DNA from: GCA-001856825 sp038729485
GTDB lineage: Archaea; Thermoplasmatota; Thermoplasmata; Thermoplasmatales; GCA-001856825
Direction of reading: 5' to 3'
DNA: 64,000 bases
Assembly (NCBI GenBank): GCA_038729485.1
Contig: JAVYRX010000001.1
Span: forward strand, 62,001-126,000
Shown here: positions 33,830 to 40,794 of the stretch, one piece after another
Layout of the letters: the number at the start of each line of letters is the position of its first letter
How positions within the stretch are numbered: position 1 is the stretch's first letter
Notes under the pieces: generated by a model
Told to the model about the DNA's origin: nothing
Databases searched by the model: none
What the model saw: only the letters and a program-made list of their open reading frames with translations
Position numbers and translations under genes: made by a program

Positions 33830-34758
33830 CCTCGGGCACCCTCAATTGTCTTCTTAACCGCTTCCGTACTCTCCCACCTATACCTCCAGCCGTTGTTAAG
33901 TGCTTTTGTTATGTCCAAGCTCATCTTCTTAACGTCCCCTATCCAGCCGGCACCACCAGGGCCACCTACGAATTTTATCCGAGCCTGAGGAGAAAACTTT
34001 CTCACTGTCATTTCCGCAATCTCTGAAACCGATGTTTGTCCCTTAGTACCTAGGTTAAACAGCCCGTCTGCCTTTCCATGTAGGTATACCATCCCTGCCA
34101 CGCAGTCGTCTACATAAATGTATGACTTCGTTTGAGTTCCATCTCCAAGGACTTCTAGTTCATCTTTATTTTTCTTCAATTTTTCTATAAAATCGAAAAT
34201 GGCACCGTGAGTTCCTCTCTTTCCAACTACATTCGCAAATCTAAACACCGATGACTTAAAGCCGTAGTTACTAGAAAAGCTGAATATAAAGGCCTCTGCC
34301 GCCAACTTTGATGCCCCATAGTGTGATATTGGCTTCAACGGTCCATAAGATTCCGGAGTCGGGAGCAAATCAGCATTTCCATAAACAGAACTTGTTGATG
34401 AAAATACTAACTCTCCTACATCGCTTTCCCTCATAGCCTGCAGCAAAATCTTGGTGGCGTATGCGTTCTCCTGGAAATCAACTTCTGGATTGCCATATCC
34501 TCTCCTCACATCTGCATTAGCGCTTAAATGGAATACCACATCCACGTCTTTCATAGTTTTCTTTAGCATTTCTTTGTCCTTTACGTCGACTCTTTCCAGT
34601 CTGAAGCTCTTGTTTCCAAGAAATTCATTTACGTTTTCCTCTTTACCATTTGAAAAATTATCTACGCCTATCACGTAATTATCCTTCAACAAGAACTCAA
34701 CAAGATTAGATCCTATAAAGCCCGCTGCGCCTGTGACAATTATTCTCTTATTTTTCAC
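33826..34758 (-). CDS. NAD-dependent nucleotide-sugar epimerase/dehydratase (GalE-like)
   Basis: A 310-residue extended short-chain dehydrogenase. N-terminal Rossmann VTGAAGFIGSNLVEFL, catalytic Ser-Tyr-Lys with SSTSSVYG and YGASKLAAEAF, and the SYIYVDDCVAG loop are clear. Substrate is probably a UDP-sugar; the protein is a bit short for GalE proper. Heads the minus operon epimerase, degenerate KaiC, KaiC. Glycan precursors would match the flippase gene at 17210. Confidence 0.87.
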   Translation of the reverse strand: MKNKRIIVTGAAGFIGSNLVEFLLKDNYVIGVDNFSNGKEENVNEFLGNKSFRLERVDVKDKEMLKKTMKDVDVVFHLSANADVRRGYGNPEVDFQENAYATKILLQAMRESDVGELVFSSTSSVYGNADLLPTPESYGPLKPISHYGASKLAAEAFIFSFSSNYGFKSSVFRFANVVGKRGTHGAIFDFIEKLKKNKDELEVLGDGTQTKSYIYVDDCVAGMVYLHGKADGLFNLGTKGQTSVSEIAEMTVRKFSPQARIKFVGGPGGAGWIGDVKKMSLDITKALNNGWRYRWESTEAVKKTIEGARG

Positions 34759-34794
34759 ATTCTGTTAATGACCGCCTTGTCTAATAATTTTCTA

Positions 34795-35301
34795 TCACAG
34801 TCCGAGAATTTCGCAAAATTTTGAGAGTATCCTAGCCGTAAGACCCCATATTCTGACATCGTCAAAGACGAATTCTTTCCCTTTGGAGTTAAATTTGCCC
34901 AGCTGCACTAGGAAGATAGAATCGATCTCATCAGATTTTTTAAAATCAGGTTTATGATCCAATCTGAACACATAGGAATAGACCCTCATGTTTGGCCGAT
35001 TCAGAGGCGAGTATGGACCGAAGAAACCGAAATATTCCTGGTCCCCCAGGTCAATTCCAGTCTCTTCCAAGGTTTCCCTCATGGCTGTTTTCTTGAGTGT
35101 TGAATCCTCAAGCTCATATTTGCCTCCTGGAAGGCAATATTGACCGGACCATGGATCAATTGAACTTGACGCCCTCTTTTCGATAACGATACTTTCCTCA
35201 ACTATTATTATTGAAACAGCAGCATAATCGTTGTTCTGATGCCCCGAAACCAGTGGTTCGTCTCCTTTTTTAAGGGAAACATGAAGTAGCTCTACATTCA
35301 T
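34795..35301 (-). CDS. Nudix hydrolase, CoA-pyrophosphatase-like
   Basis: Cleaves a nucleoside diphosphate linked to another group. The conserved box is present in the CoAse form: YCLPGGKYELEDSTLKKTAM plus RETLEETGI, with GGKxExxD as in NudL-type enzymes rather than the strict GX5EX7RE spacing. The start at ATG 35301 (168 residues) is preferred because GGAGAG lies upstream; the longer reading begins at TTG 35349. Substrate cannot be read from the box. Confidence 0.8.
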   Translation of the reverse strand: MNVELLHVSLKKGDEPLVSGHQNNDYAAVSIIIVEESIVIEKRASSSIDPWSGQYCLPGGKYELEDSTLKKTAMRETLEETGIDLGDQEYFGFFGPYSPLNRPNMRVYSYVFRLDHKPDFKKSDEIDSIFLVQLGKFNSKGKEFVFDDVRIWGLTARILSKFCEILGL

Positions 35302-35421
35302 TTTGATTCTCTCCTTAACTCTCCACTTAACAAACCGGCCTTCACCCAAGCATAACTTCCCTTTTAAAATATTCTCTGCATTCCAATATAGTCGAGGTAA
35401 TGATACAAGTATATTGGCTTA

Positions 35422-35495
35422 GGCCGGGACCGGGAATCGAACCCGGGTCCGGGGATCCACAGTCCCCAAGGATAAACCGCTACCCCATCCCGGCC
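35422..35495 (-). tRNA. tRNA-His (anticodon GTG)
   Basis: On the minus strand, the acceptor GCCGGGA / TCCCGGC is preceded by an extra G at position -1 that pairs with discriminator C73, the histidine identity element. Anticodon stem GGGGA / TCCCC with the loop CTGTGGA gives anticodon GTG; T arm ACCCGGGTTCGATTCCCGG. No CCA encoded. A TAAATATTTTTAG promoter-like sequence lies ~27-34 bases upstream (around 35525). Confidence 0.96.
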
Positions 35496-35570
35496 ACAAA
35501 TCCCAAGGCACAACGCGCTAAAAATATTTACCGTTATTATGTATTACGAAAAGTGAGAAAAAACAAGGGG

Positions 35571-36224
35571 ATGTTTCTTGACTTTTCCAATACTATAACC
35601 ACGGTGGAGTCAGAGAATCTTTCCATTAAGGCGTGGTTGTCATTTATCACGGAGAAGTATCACTTAACCGGTGATGTTTATGAGAAATTTGTGAAGAGAC
35701 GACTTGAAAAGCTGGTTGAAAGAGAGAAAAAATTCGAGACCTTCATGGAGATAAATAGAGAAGTCCTGAAGGAACTTTATGGAATTGAAGACATATTCGA
35801 GGATGATTATTACAAATTTCATGAAAAATACCTCAGGTTAAGACCAGATTTCCTTAATTTCTTCGATGCAATAAGGAATGAATTTGTCACGGTTGTCGTG
35901 ACAGACGCAGATGATATTTATACGAAGAGAACAATGTCGTCACTCGGAATCTACGAGATATTTGATTTCATCGTTACGGCAGAGGACGTGAAAGCTCCGA
36001 AACCCGACAGTAGGATCTTTCAGGAGGCGTTGAGAAAAGCTGGAAATCCAGAAATCCTAATTTACATCGGCGATTCAGAGAGAAGAGATATAAAAGGGGC
36101 CAAGAAAATGGGTTTTATCGTGATCAAGATGGAAGATCATTCTGGAGAAACTGTTGCAGATTATGTGGTCCACAATTTCACTGAAGTTTTGGGGATTTTG
36201 AAAAAAGAGAAAATTATTAAATAA
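35571..36224 (+). CDS. HAD-family hydrolase
   Basis: A 217-residue haloacid dehalogenase-type phosphatase. Motif I is FLDFSNT (nucleophile Asp kept, but the usual second Asp is replaced by Ser), motif II VVTDADD, motif III-K KAPKPDSRIF and motif IV IGDSERRDIKGA. The cap between motifs I and II is helical (EKYHLTGDVYEKFVKRRLEKL). ATG 35571 is the first plausible start; the longer frame begins inside the tRNA-His gene. GTG at 35553 is an alternative. The Asp-to-Ser change may alter substrate or slow catalysis. Confidence 0.78.
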   Translation: MFLDFSNTITTVESENLSIKAWLSFITEKYHLTGDVYEKFVKRRLEKLVEREKKFETFMEINREVLKELYGIEDIFEDDYYKFHEKYLRLRPDFLNFFDAIRNEFVTVVVTDADDIYTKRTMSSLGIYEIFDFIVTAEDVKAPKPDSRIFQEALRKAGNPEILIYIGDSERRDIKGAKKMGFIVIKMEDHSGETVADYVVHNFTEVLGILKKEKIIK

Positions 36225-36248
36225 ATGTGTTAAAACTAAGTATTTACT

Positions 36249-36803
36249 TCAAAACATTGACAAGAAATCTGAAGTCGAAATGACTGGTAGGAGCAGGGAC
36301 ATATTTTTTAAACTTCTCTCATGTGCGTCCTTGTCTCGTGACGACACGGCATCCCTTACGACAAGAGGTATAAAACCTAAATTCTGGGCGTGCCTAACGG
36401 ACGTTTCAATGCCAATCTCAGTCGCTATACCCGTAAAGAACAAAGAATTGATGCCCGCATTTCTGACCATGAGTTCAAAGTTGGTCCCTATAAAGATGCT
36501 GGCAGTGTTTTTGTTTATTACGATATCGCTGCTCGTAGGGTAGACCTCTTTCACGATATCACCCGGTTCGAATTTTCCGTACCCGGCAACCTTTCGCAGG
36601 GGTGACTCGAATTGCGATGGAAGCAGGGTTATCTTCGTGTAAAAAATAGGTATCTTAACCGTACGTGCTTTCTCTATTACTTCCCTCAAATTACTTAGGA
36701 ATTCCTGCTTGTTAAATATGCTAGATACAAGCGCTTCCTGCACGTCCCATACGATAATCGCACTATTCTCCTTTCTTATTAAATTTCCAAGAGTCTTAAA
36801 CAT
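36249..36803 (-). CDS. Isochorismatase/cysteine-hydrolase fold protein
   Basis: A 184-residue protein of the isochorismatase-like family. The N-terminal Asp of the catalytic set is VWDVQEALV, the Lys is in NKNTASIF, and the nucleophile region reads TGIATEIGIETSVRHAQ where nicotinamidases have Cys; here that position is Gly, as in PhzD-type isochorismatases. It is thus not a nicotinamidase. Substrate unknown. It lies between the HAD gene and the decayed integrase region. Confidence 0.75.
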   Translation of the reverse strand: MFKTLGNLIRKENSAIIVWDVQEALVSSIFNKQEFLSNLREVIEKARTVKIPIFYTKITLLPSQFESPLRKVAGYGKFEPGDIVKEVYPTSSDIVINKNTASIFIGTNFELMVRNAGINSLFFTGIATEIGIETSVRHAQNLGFIPLVVRDAVSSRDKDAHERSLKNMSLLLPVISTSDFLSMF

Positions 36804-36996
36804 AATGTAGTAGTGTAATGAAAAGCAAATATTTTTTCTATTACCTTAGTTTTCCTCTTCCTTCTCTTTGAAATTTAGTAGGCTGCAATTTATATAACTT
36901 ACGAATACGCAGAAACTTTATTTGTATAATTTCCTTTGATTCTTTCGGAATAGGCGAAATTTGCCTGTATGTAAAGGTTTATAGGTTTCTATACGA

Positions 36997-37560
36997 ATGC
37001 ATTTGCTGAGTAAACTTAAGAACATCAAGAGGAAATTTTCTGATTGAATTATCAATATAATTTTAACACGAGCACTGAGGGGAGGTGAGATATGCAATCT
37101 GATAATTGAGGATATTCATGACGACTACAGATCGCTAATAGGGAAATGATCCAATAGGAGAGACGTATATCTCCCTCTCGATACCAAGGAGACCCTAGAC
37201 AATTACCTAAGGGTGAGGATCCTTGGGGAATCTCCGTACATATCCAGGAAAGGCAAGATAACGAATGCCTATATGGGTTCTATTGCCCATGATATTTCAA
37301 GGAAGGCAGGGATCCGATTCTCATGGCATAGGGCACGTCACACCTACGCAAAATCGATGGTAAGGGACGGAATAGATCTCGAAACCCTAAGGCTAATGCT
37401 AGGTCACGAGAGGTTGCAAACAACACAGATCTACGCACTGAAGGACCAGGAAGAGGCTCTGGACGAGATCCGTAGGAAGAAGCCTAGTTTTTTTGAAAAC
37501 GGTAAAAGGTTCAAATCCCCTCCACCCTGTAGCATTGTCGATGGACCGGCGGGGATTTGA
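36997..37560 (+). pseudogene. Tyrosine recombinase (XerA/integrase-like), disrupted
   Basis: A decayed integrase catalytic domain. The single frame shows box I ILTRALRGGEICNL (catalytic Arg), RDVYLPLD with the following YLR, box II FSWHRARHTYAKS, LGHERLQTTQIYA with the nucleophile Tyr. But two in-frame stop codons, TGA at 37045 and TGA at 37147, interrupt it; the second sits where GKG-S is expected and could be a single-base change. The N-terminal domain is absent. The frame ends inside tRNA-Ala. Residues 37213-37560 alone give a 115-codon open frame starting at GTG. Confidence 0.85.
37508..37520 (+). repeat. tRNA T-arm-like sequence, inverted copy of tRNA-Ala T-arm
   Basis: GGTTCAAATCCCC (13 bases) is identical to the T-arm of tRNA-Ala (37551-37563, minus strand) and lies in inverted orientation 30 bases away, at the end of the integrase remnant. 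It may be a leftover attachment site; a chance T-loop consensus match is possible. Confidence 0.4.
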
Positions 37561-37613
37561 ACCCCGGGCCTCCTCCATGCCAAGGAGGCGATCTTCCGCT
37601 GATCTACCGGCCC
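37542..37613 (-). tRNA. tRNA-Ala (anticodon GGC)
   Basis: Minus-strand cloverleaf: acceptor GGGCCGG / CCGGTCC with the G3:U70 wobble that defines alanine identity, anticodon stem CCTCC / GGAGG with loop TTGGCAT (anticodon GGC), T arm CGGGG-TTCAAAT-CCCCG and discriminator A. CCA not encoded. A TATA-like TTTATATT lies ~23 bases upstream (around 37636). Its 3' end overlaps the last 19 bases of the integrase remnant frame on the other strand. Confidence 0.96.
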
Positions 37614-38095
37614 CTGCCTCTTACTTCACTCAAATATAAAACAATTCTCATTGCGGTTTCGAAAATAAGTTTCGTTTGAGTTGTTTCTAGTTTTCCTAGC
37701 CCATAAATACATTAACTATTCGAGTTGATTAGCGGCTATCCAAAATTAAGTTGTTGAAATATCTCGCTATATATTATGTGTAGGGGGAAATTCAGGGAGT
37801 TTCTGACAAAGAACTTCTTTAATTCCTACGGATCCCTGGGGTCTTTTGCTGAAAGTGAGCCTTGTGAGCACACAGGGATATGCTTAAGCGACGCTTCCCA
37901 GTCTATAGCTGGGCACATGTATGTAATATGTGCAAGCACCTGAATATCAGATCATTTGCTCAACTGTTGTTACCGAAACATTTTGGATTAACTTTAAGGA
38001 AATAAAAGAGAATATGTGAGCTGTTTCCGGATTTCCTGACATTGTTTCCCAAAGATATACTGAACACTCTATATACTGATCCTCAATTAACCCAC
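37614..38095. other. 482-base gap between tRNA-Ala and heme O synthase
   Basis: No convincing protein gene. It has an inverted repeat ACTCAAA (37628) / TTTGAGT (37675) enclosing CGAAA-N5-TTTCG, then a TATA-like TATATAT at 37768-37774 and the hairpin-rich segment described separately. A 55-codon frame (37776-37943) is open but of unlikely composition. Confidence 0.7.
37787..37933 (+). ncRNA. Hairpin-rich segment, candidate structured RNA
   Basis: Seven consecutive local stem-loops: 37787-37803 (7 bp, GAAATTC/GAGTTTC), 37808-37820, 37831-37843, 37860-37877 (7 bp, CCTTGTG/CACAGGG, loop AGCA), 37886-37896, 37897-37913 (CCCAG/CTGGG) and 37914-37932 (CACAT/ATGTG). A TATA-like box at 37768 would start a transcript near 37795, which would lose most of the first hairpin. 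No match to a known RNA family was recognised. Strand is inferred from the TATA box. Confidence 0.25.
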
Positions 38096-38998
38096 ATGAG
38101 CGGCTTCCTCAGGGAATTTTTTGTCATGACGAAGCCAAGGGTCTGGGTCTTCTTGCTCCTCACGGGAATAGCAGGAGAGGTTTTTTCCCTCTCTGTCCAA
38201 AGAAGGCTTGACATTTTAGGATTCATTTTCGTCGCAATATACATAACGCTTGGCCTGATGGGAGCCGAATCTGTCTCAAATTACTTTGATCTTCCTATAG
38301 ACAAGATCATGAAAAGGACTATGAACAGGCCACTCCCATCCGGGAGGTTGAAACCACAGGTGGCCCTCTACGGCGGGCTGATATTGATTATTTTGATGTT
38401 GATTATGGCTCTGTATCAAAGCCTGCTGTCATTCCTGTTCATGGCAACAGGCGTCTTCGACTACACTATAATATATGCCTTTCTAACTAAAAGAAAGACC
38501 TACTGGAACATAATTCTTGGAGCATACTCCGGTGGGGCACCCTTGCTAGCTGGGTTCTATGCGTTCTCTCACACGTTCAATGCTGTTGCAATATTGCTTT
38601 TTGCTGCCATATTAATTTGGACTCCTCTACATATATGGACTCTCTCCATAAGATATATGGATGACTACTCAAGAGCCTCTGTTCCAATGCTCCCCGTTGT
38701 GTTCGGTAAGAGAAAAACCATGATGATCCTCCTGCCGGTATCCATTATGGTAACAATTGTTTCTATTTTGACAGGTTTAGAAATGATGACTTATTTTAAT
38801 CTAGGCTTAGGTATTGCCGTTCTCACTGTTTTTGCCGCCCTAGGCATCTACATACTTTTATCATATCTTAGAGCCTTTCTCTCGACAGAAAAGAGAATTA
38901 TGAAATTATTTGCCTCTACGAATGCATTCATTGGGTCCTTCTTTATCGCAGTTGCTATATTCTCGTTATTGATTCCGTTTTTCGGTGTGATAAAATGA
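38096..38998 (+). CDS. ctaB: Heme O synthase (protoheme IX farnesyltransferase)
   Basis: Adds a hydroxyethyl-farnesyl group to heme B, making heme O for heme-copper oxidases. 300 residues with about seven to nine hydrophobic segments. First Asp-rich loop NYFDLPIDKIMKRTMNRPLPSGR, second RYMDDYSRASVPMLPVVFGK, and WTPLHIWTLSIRYM are the UbiA/CtaB signatures. Start at ATG 38096 gives the usual N-terminus (REFFVMTKPRVW); a TTG at 38042 would add 18 residues. The next gene (AlaX) overlaps by ATGA. No oxidase subunits are in the window. Confidence 0.9.
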   Translation: MSGFLREFFVMTKPRVWVFLLLTGIAGEVFSLSVQRRLDILGFIFVAIYITLGLMGAESVSNYFDLPIDKIMKRTMNRPLPSGRLKPQVALYGGLILIILMLIMALYQSLLSFLFMATGVFDYTIIYAFLTKRKTYWNIILGAYSGGAPLLAGFYAFSHTFNAVAILLFAAILIWTPLHIWTLSIRYMDDYSRASVPMLPVVFGKRKTMMILLPVSIMVTIVSILTGLEMMTYFNLGLGIAVLTVFAALGIYILLSYLRAFLSTEKRIMKLFASTNAFIGSFFIAVAIFSLLIPFFGVIK

Positions 38999-39693
38999 AA
39001 ACTGAGCAAGTTTATCTTATCGACCCATACATGAAGGAGATTGATGCCACTGTGATCGCCGTCAACGACGGGGTCGTACTCGATAGGACTATATTTTATG
39101 CGGCGTCAGGCGGGCAGCCTTCAGACACTGGATGGATGGAAGGGAGAGGAAGATACGAGATAAAGGATGTTGTAAAAAGGGATGAAATATTTCATATCGC
39201 CCAGCCAGTTCCTGATATCGATGAAAGAGTGAAGTTGCAAATCGACTGGGACAAGAGATACAAGCACATGAGACTCCATACTGCCATTCATGTGGTGTCT
39301 GCAATAGCTATGAAGGAGTTCAACGCTATGATAACAGGAAACCAGATATATTTTGAGTATGCTAGGATAGATTTCAATTTTAGAGAATGGAATCCTGAAA
39401 TAACAAAGAAACTTCAGGAAAGAGCCAATGAGGAGCTGAAGAAGAATCAACCTGTGGAGTGGTTCATGATGAAAAGGGATGACGTTTTAGGAATAGAAGG
39501 GTCGGTAAAAGTCGATCCTAGGTTGATTCCAGAATCTGATATTCTTAGGGTCGTCAAGATAGGGGACGTTGACATTCAACCTGACGGCGGCACTCATGTC
39601 AGGAATACATCAGAAGTTGGAACAATAGAAATTTACAAGACAGAAAACAAGGGAAAAAACAATAAGAGAATGTATTTCGACGTTCATAGATGA
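38995..39693 (+). CDS. AlaX-like editing domain protein (second copy)
   Basis: A 232-residue free-standing editing protein. It has the GGQPSDTG loop and HTAIHVV (HxxxH), but the second metal motif reads DGGTHVRNT where the family has CGGTH: the zinc-ligand Cys is Asp. Activity may be retained with an altered metal site or directed at a different mischarged tRNA. ATGA overlap with ctaB, an odd partner; 10-base overlap with convergent dnaJ. Compare copy one at 31647, which retains the Cys. Confidence 0.82.
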   Translation: MKTEQVYLIDPYMKEIDATVIAVNDGVVLDRTIFYAASGGQPSDTGWMEGRGRYEIKDVVKRDEIFHIAQPVPDIDERVKLQIDWDKRYKHMRLHTAIHVVSAIAMKEFNAMITGNQIYFEYARIDFNFREWNPEITKKLQERANEELKKNQPVEWFMMKRDDVLGIEGSVKVDPRLIPESDILRVVKIGDVDIQPDGGTHVRNTSEVGTIEIYKTENKGKNNKRMYFDVHR

Positions 39694-40781
39694 AACTGTG
39701 AAAAGAAACCTTTCTCATTCTTGAACTGTTCCAGCAGCTCCCTTTGTTTCTTGGATACCCTCTTTGGGATCATGATCTTAACGATGAGGATGATGTCTGC
39801 ATTCCCTTTCCCTGATTTCTTTGGTATTCCTTCGCCTTTTAGTACAACCCTGTCGTTCGGCTGCGTACCAGCAGGTATTTCTACTTCCTTCTCGCCTCTC
39901 AACAAAGATACCTTGACCTTGCTTCCCAATATTGCATCTGTGAAGTCTACGGATATTTCCTTGAGGAGATTGTCCCCCTCCCGGGTAAATTCCATGTAAT
40001 CGATATTGAATTTTATCCTTAGATCTCCAGAGCCCCCCCTCCTGTAATTTCCTTTGTCACGAAGAATGTATAATTCTTCCTCGTTTACCCCAGGCGGAGG
40101 GAAAATTTCGATCTTGTCCTTCCTCCTCACAAATCCTAGGCCTTGGCAGTCATTACATATTTTCTCAGGCACCTTACCGGTACCCCTGCAAGTCGGACAC
40201 ACCTCAGTAGTCCTGAACATTATAAATCCTTGGTTTGACGTCCTCTCTACGTATCCCCGTCCTCTACAGGTTGGACATGTTAAAAGTTTTCCAGTGGCAG
40301 AACCCGTACCCTTGCACGTCTCGCATCTAACTTCCCTATAGTATGATGCCTCGATCTTCTCGTTTCTGGCAATTCTTCTTATGTCTATCGGTATTTCTAT
40401 GTAGACGTCGTTTCCCCTTGATTCCATTTGTTGGTGGGTGAATCCACCGAAACCTCCGAAATTCCGGCCAAAACCAAACTGCGAAAACAGGTCACCGATG
40501 ATATCCTCTATATCCTGATAATGATGGAATTGACTCCAGTCAAACCCGCCCTGGAACTTTACTCCCTCTTCCCCGTACTGATCATATCGCGCTCTCTTCT
40601 GATCATCCATTAGAACTTCGTATGCCTCTGATATTTCCTTGAACTTTTCTTCTGCTTCTTTTTTATTATTCGGATTCAAATCTGGATGATACTTCTTAGC
40701 TAGCTCCCTGTAAGCCTTCTTTATCTCATCTTTCGACGCGTTCCTGTTAACACCTAGGATGGCATAGTAGTCCTTCGCCAT
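39684..40781 (-). CDS. dnaJ: Chaperone DnaJ (Hsp40)
   Basis: Stimulates the DnaK ATPase. 365 residues: J domain with KYHPDLN (HPD tripeptide), G/F-rich segment (FGFGRNFGGFGGF), four CxxCxGxG zinc-finger repeats (CETCKGTG, CPTCRGRG, CPTCRGTG, CNDCQGLG) and the C-terminal substrate domain. Third gene of the leftward grpE-dnaK-dnaJ set. The Hsp70 system in archaea is thought to have been acquired from bacteria. Confidence 0.95.
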   Translation of the reverse strand: MAKDYYAILGVNRNASKDEIKKAYRELAKKYHPDLNPNNKKEAEEKFKEISEAYEVLMDDQKRARYDQYGEEGVKFQGGFDWSQFHHYQDIEDIIGDLFSQFGFGRNFGGFGGFTHQQMESRGNDVYIEIPIDIRRIARNEKIEASYYREVRCETCKGTGSATGKLLTCPTCRGRGYVERTSNQGFIMFRTTEVCPTCRGTGKVPEKICNDCQGLGFVRRKDKIEIFPPPGVNEEELYILRDKGNYRRGGSGDLRIKFNIDYMEFTREGDNLLKEISVDFTDAILGSKVKVSLLRGEKEVEIPAGTQPNDRVVLKGEGIPKKSGKGNADIILIVKIMIPKRVSKKQRELLEQFKNEKGFFSQFHL

Positions 40782-40794
40782 TTAAACCAGCAGT

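Noticed and set aside
35400..35570. Extended N-terminus for the HAD protein
   Set aside because: These bases encode tRNA-His on the other strand; the protein family opening begins at ATG 35571.
37776..37943. 55-codon ATG frame in the tRNA-Ala to ctaB gap
   Set aside because: It coincides with the hairpin-rich stretch, its ATG lies upstream of the start site expected from the TATA box, and the sequence resembles no known small protein.
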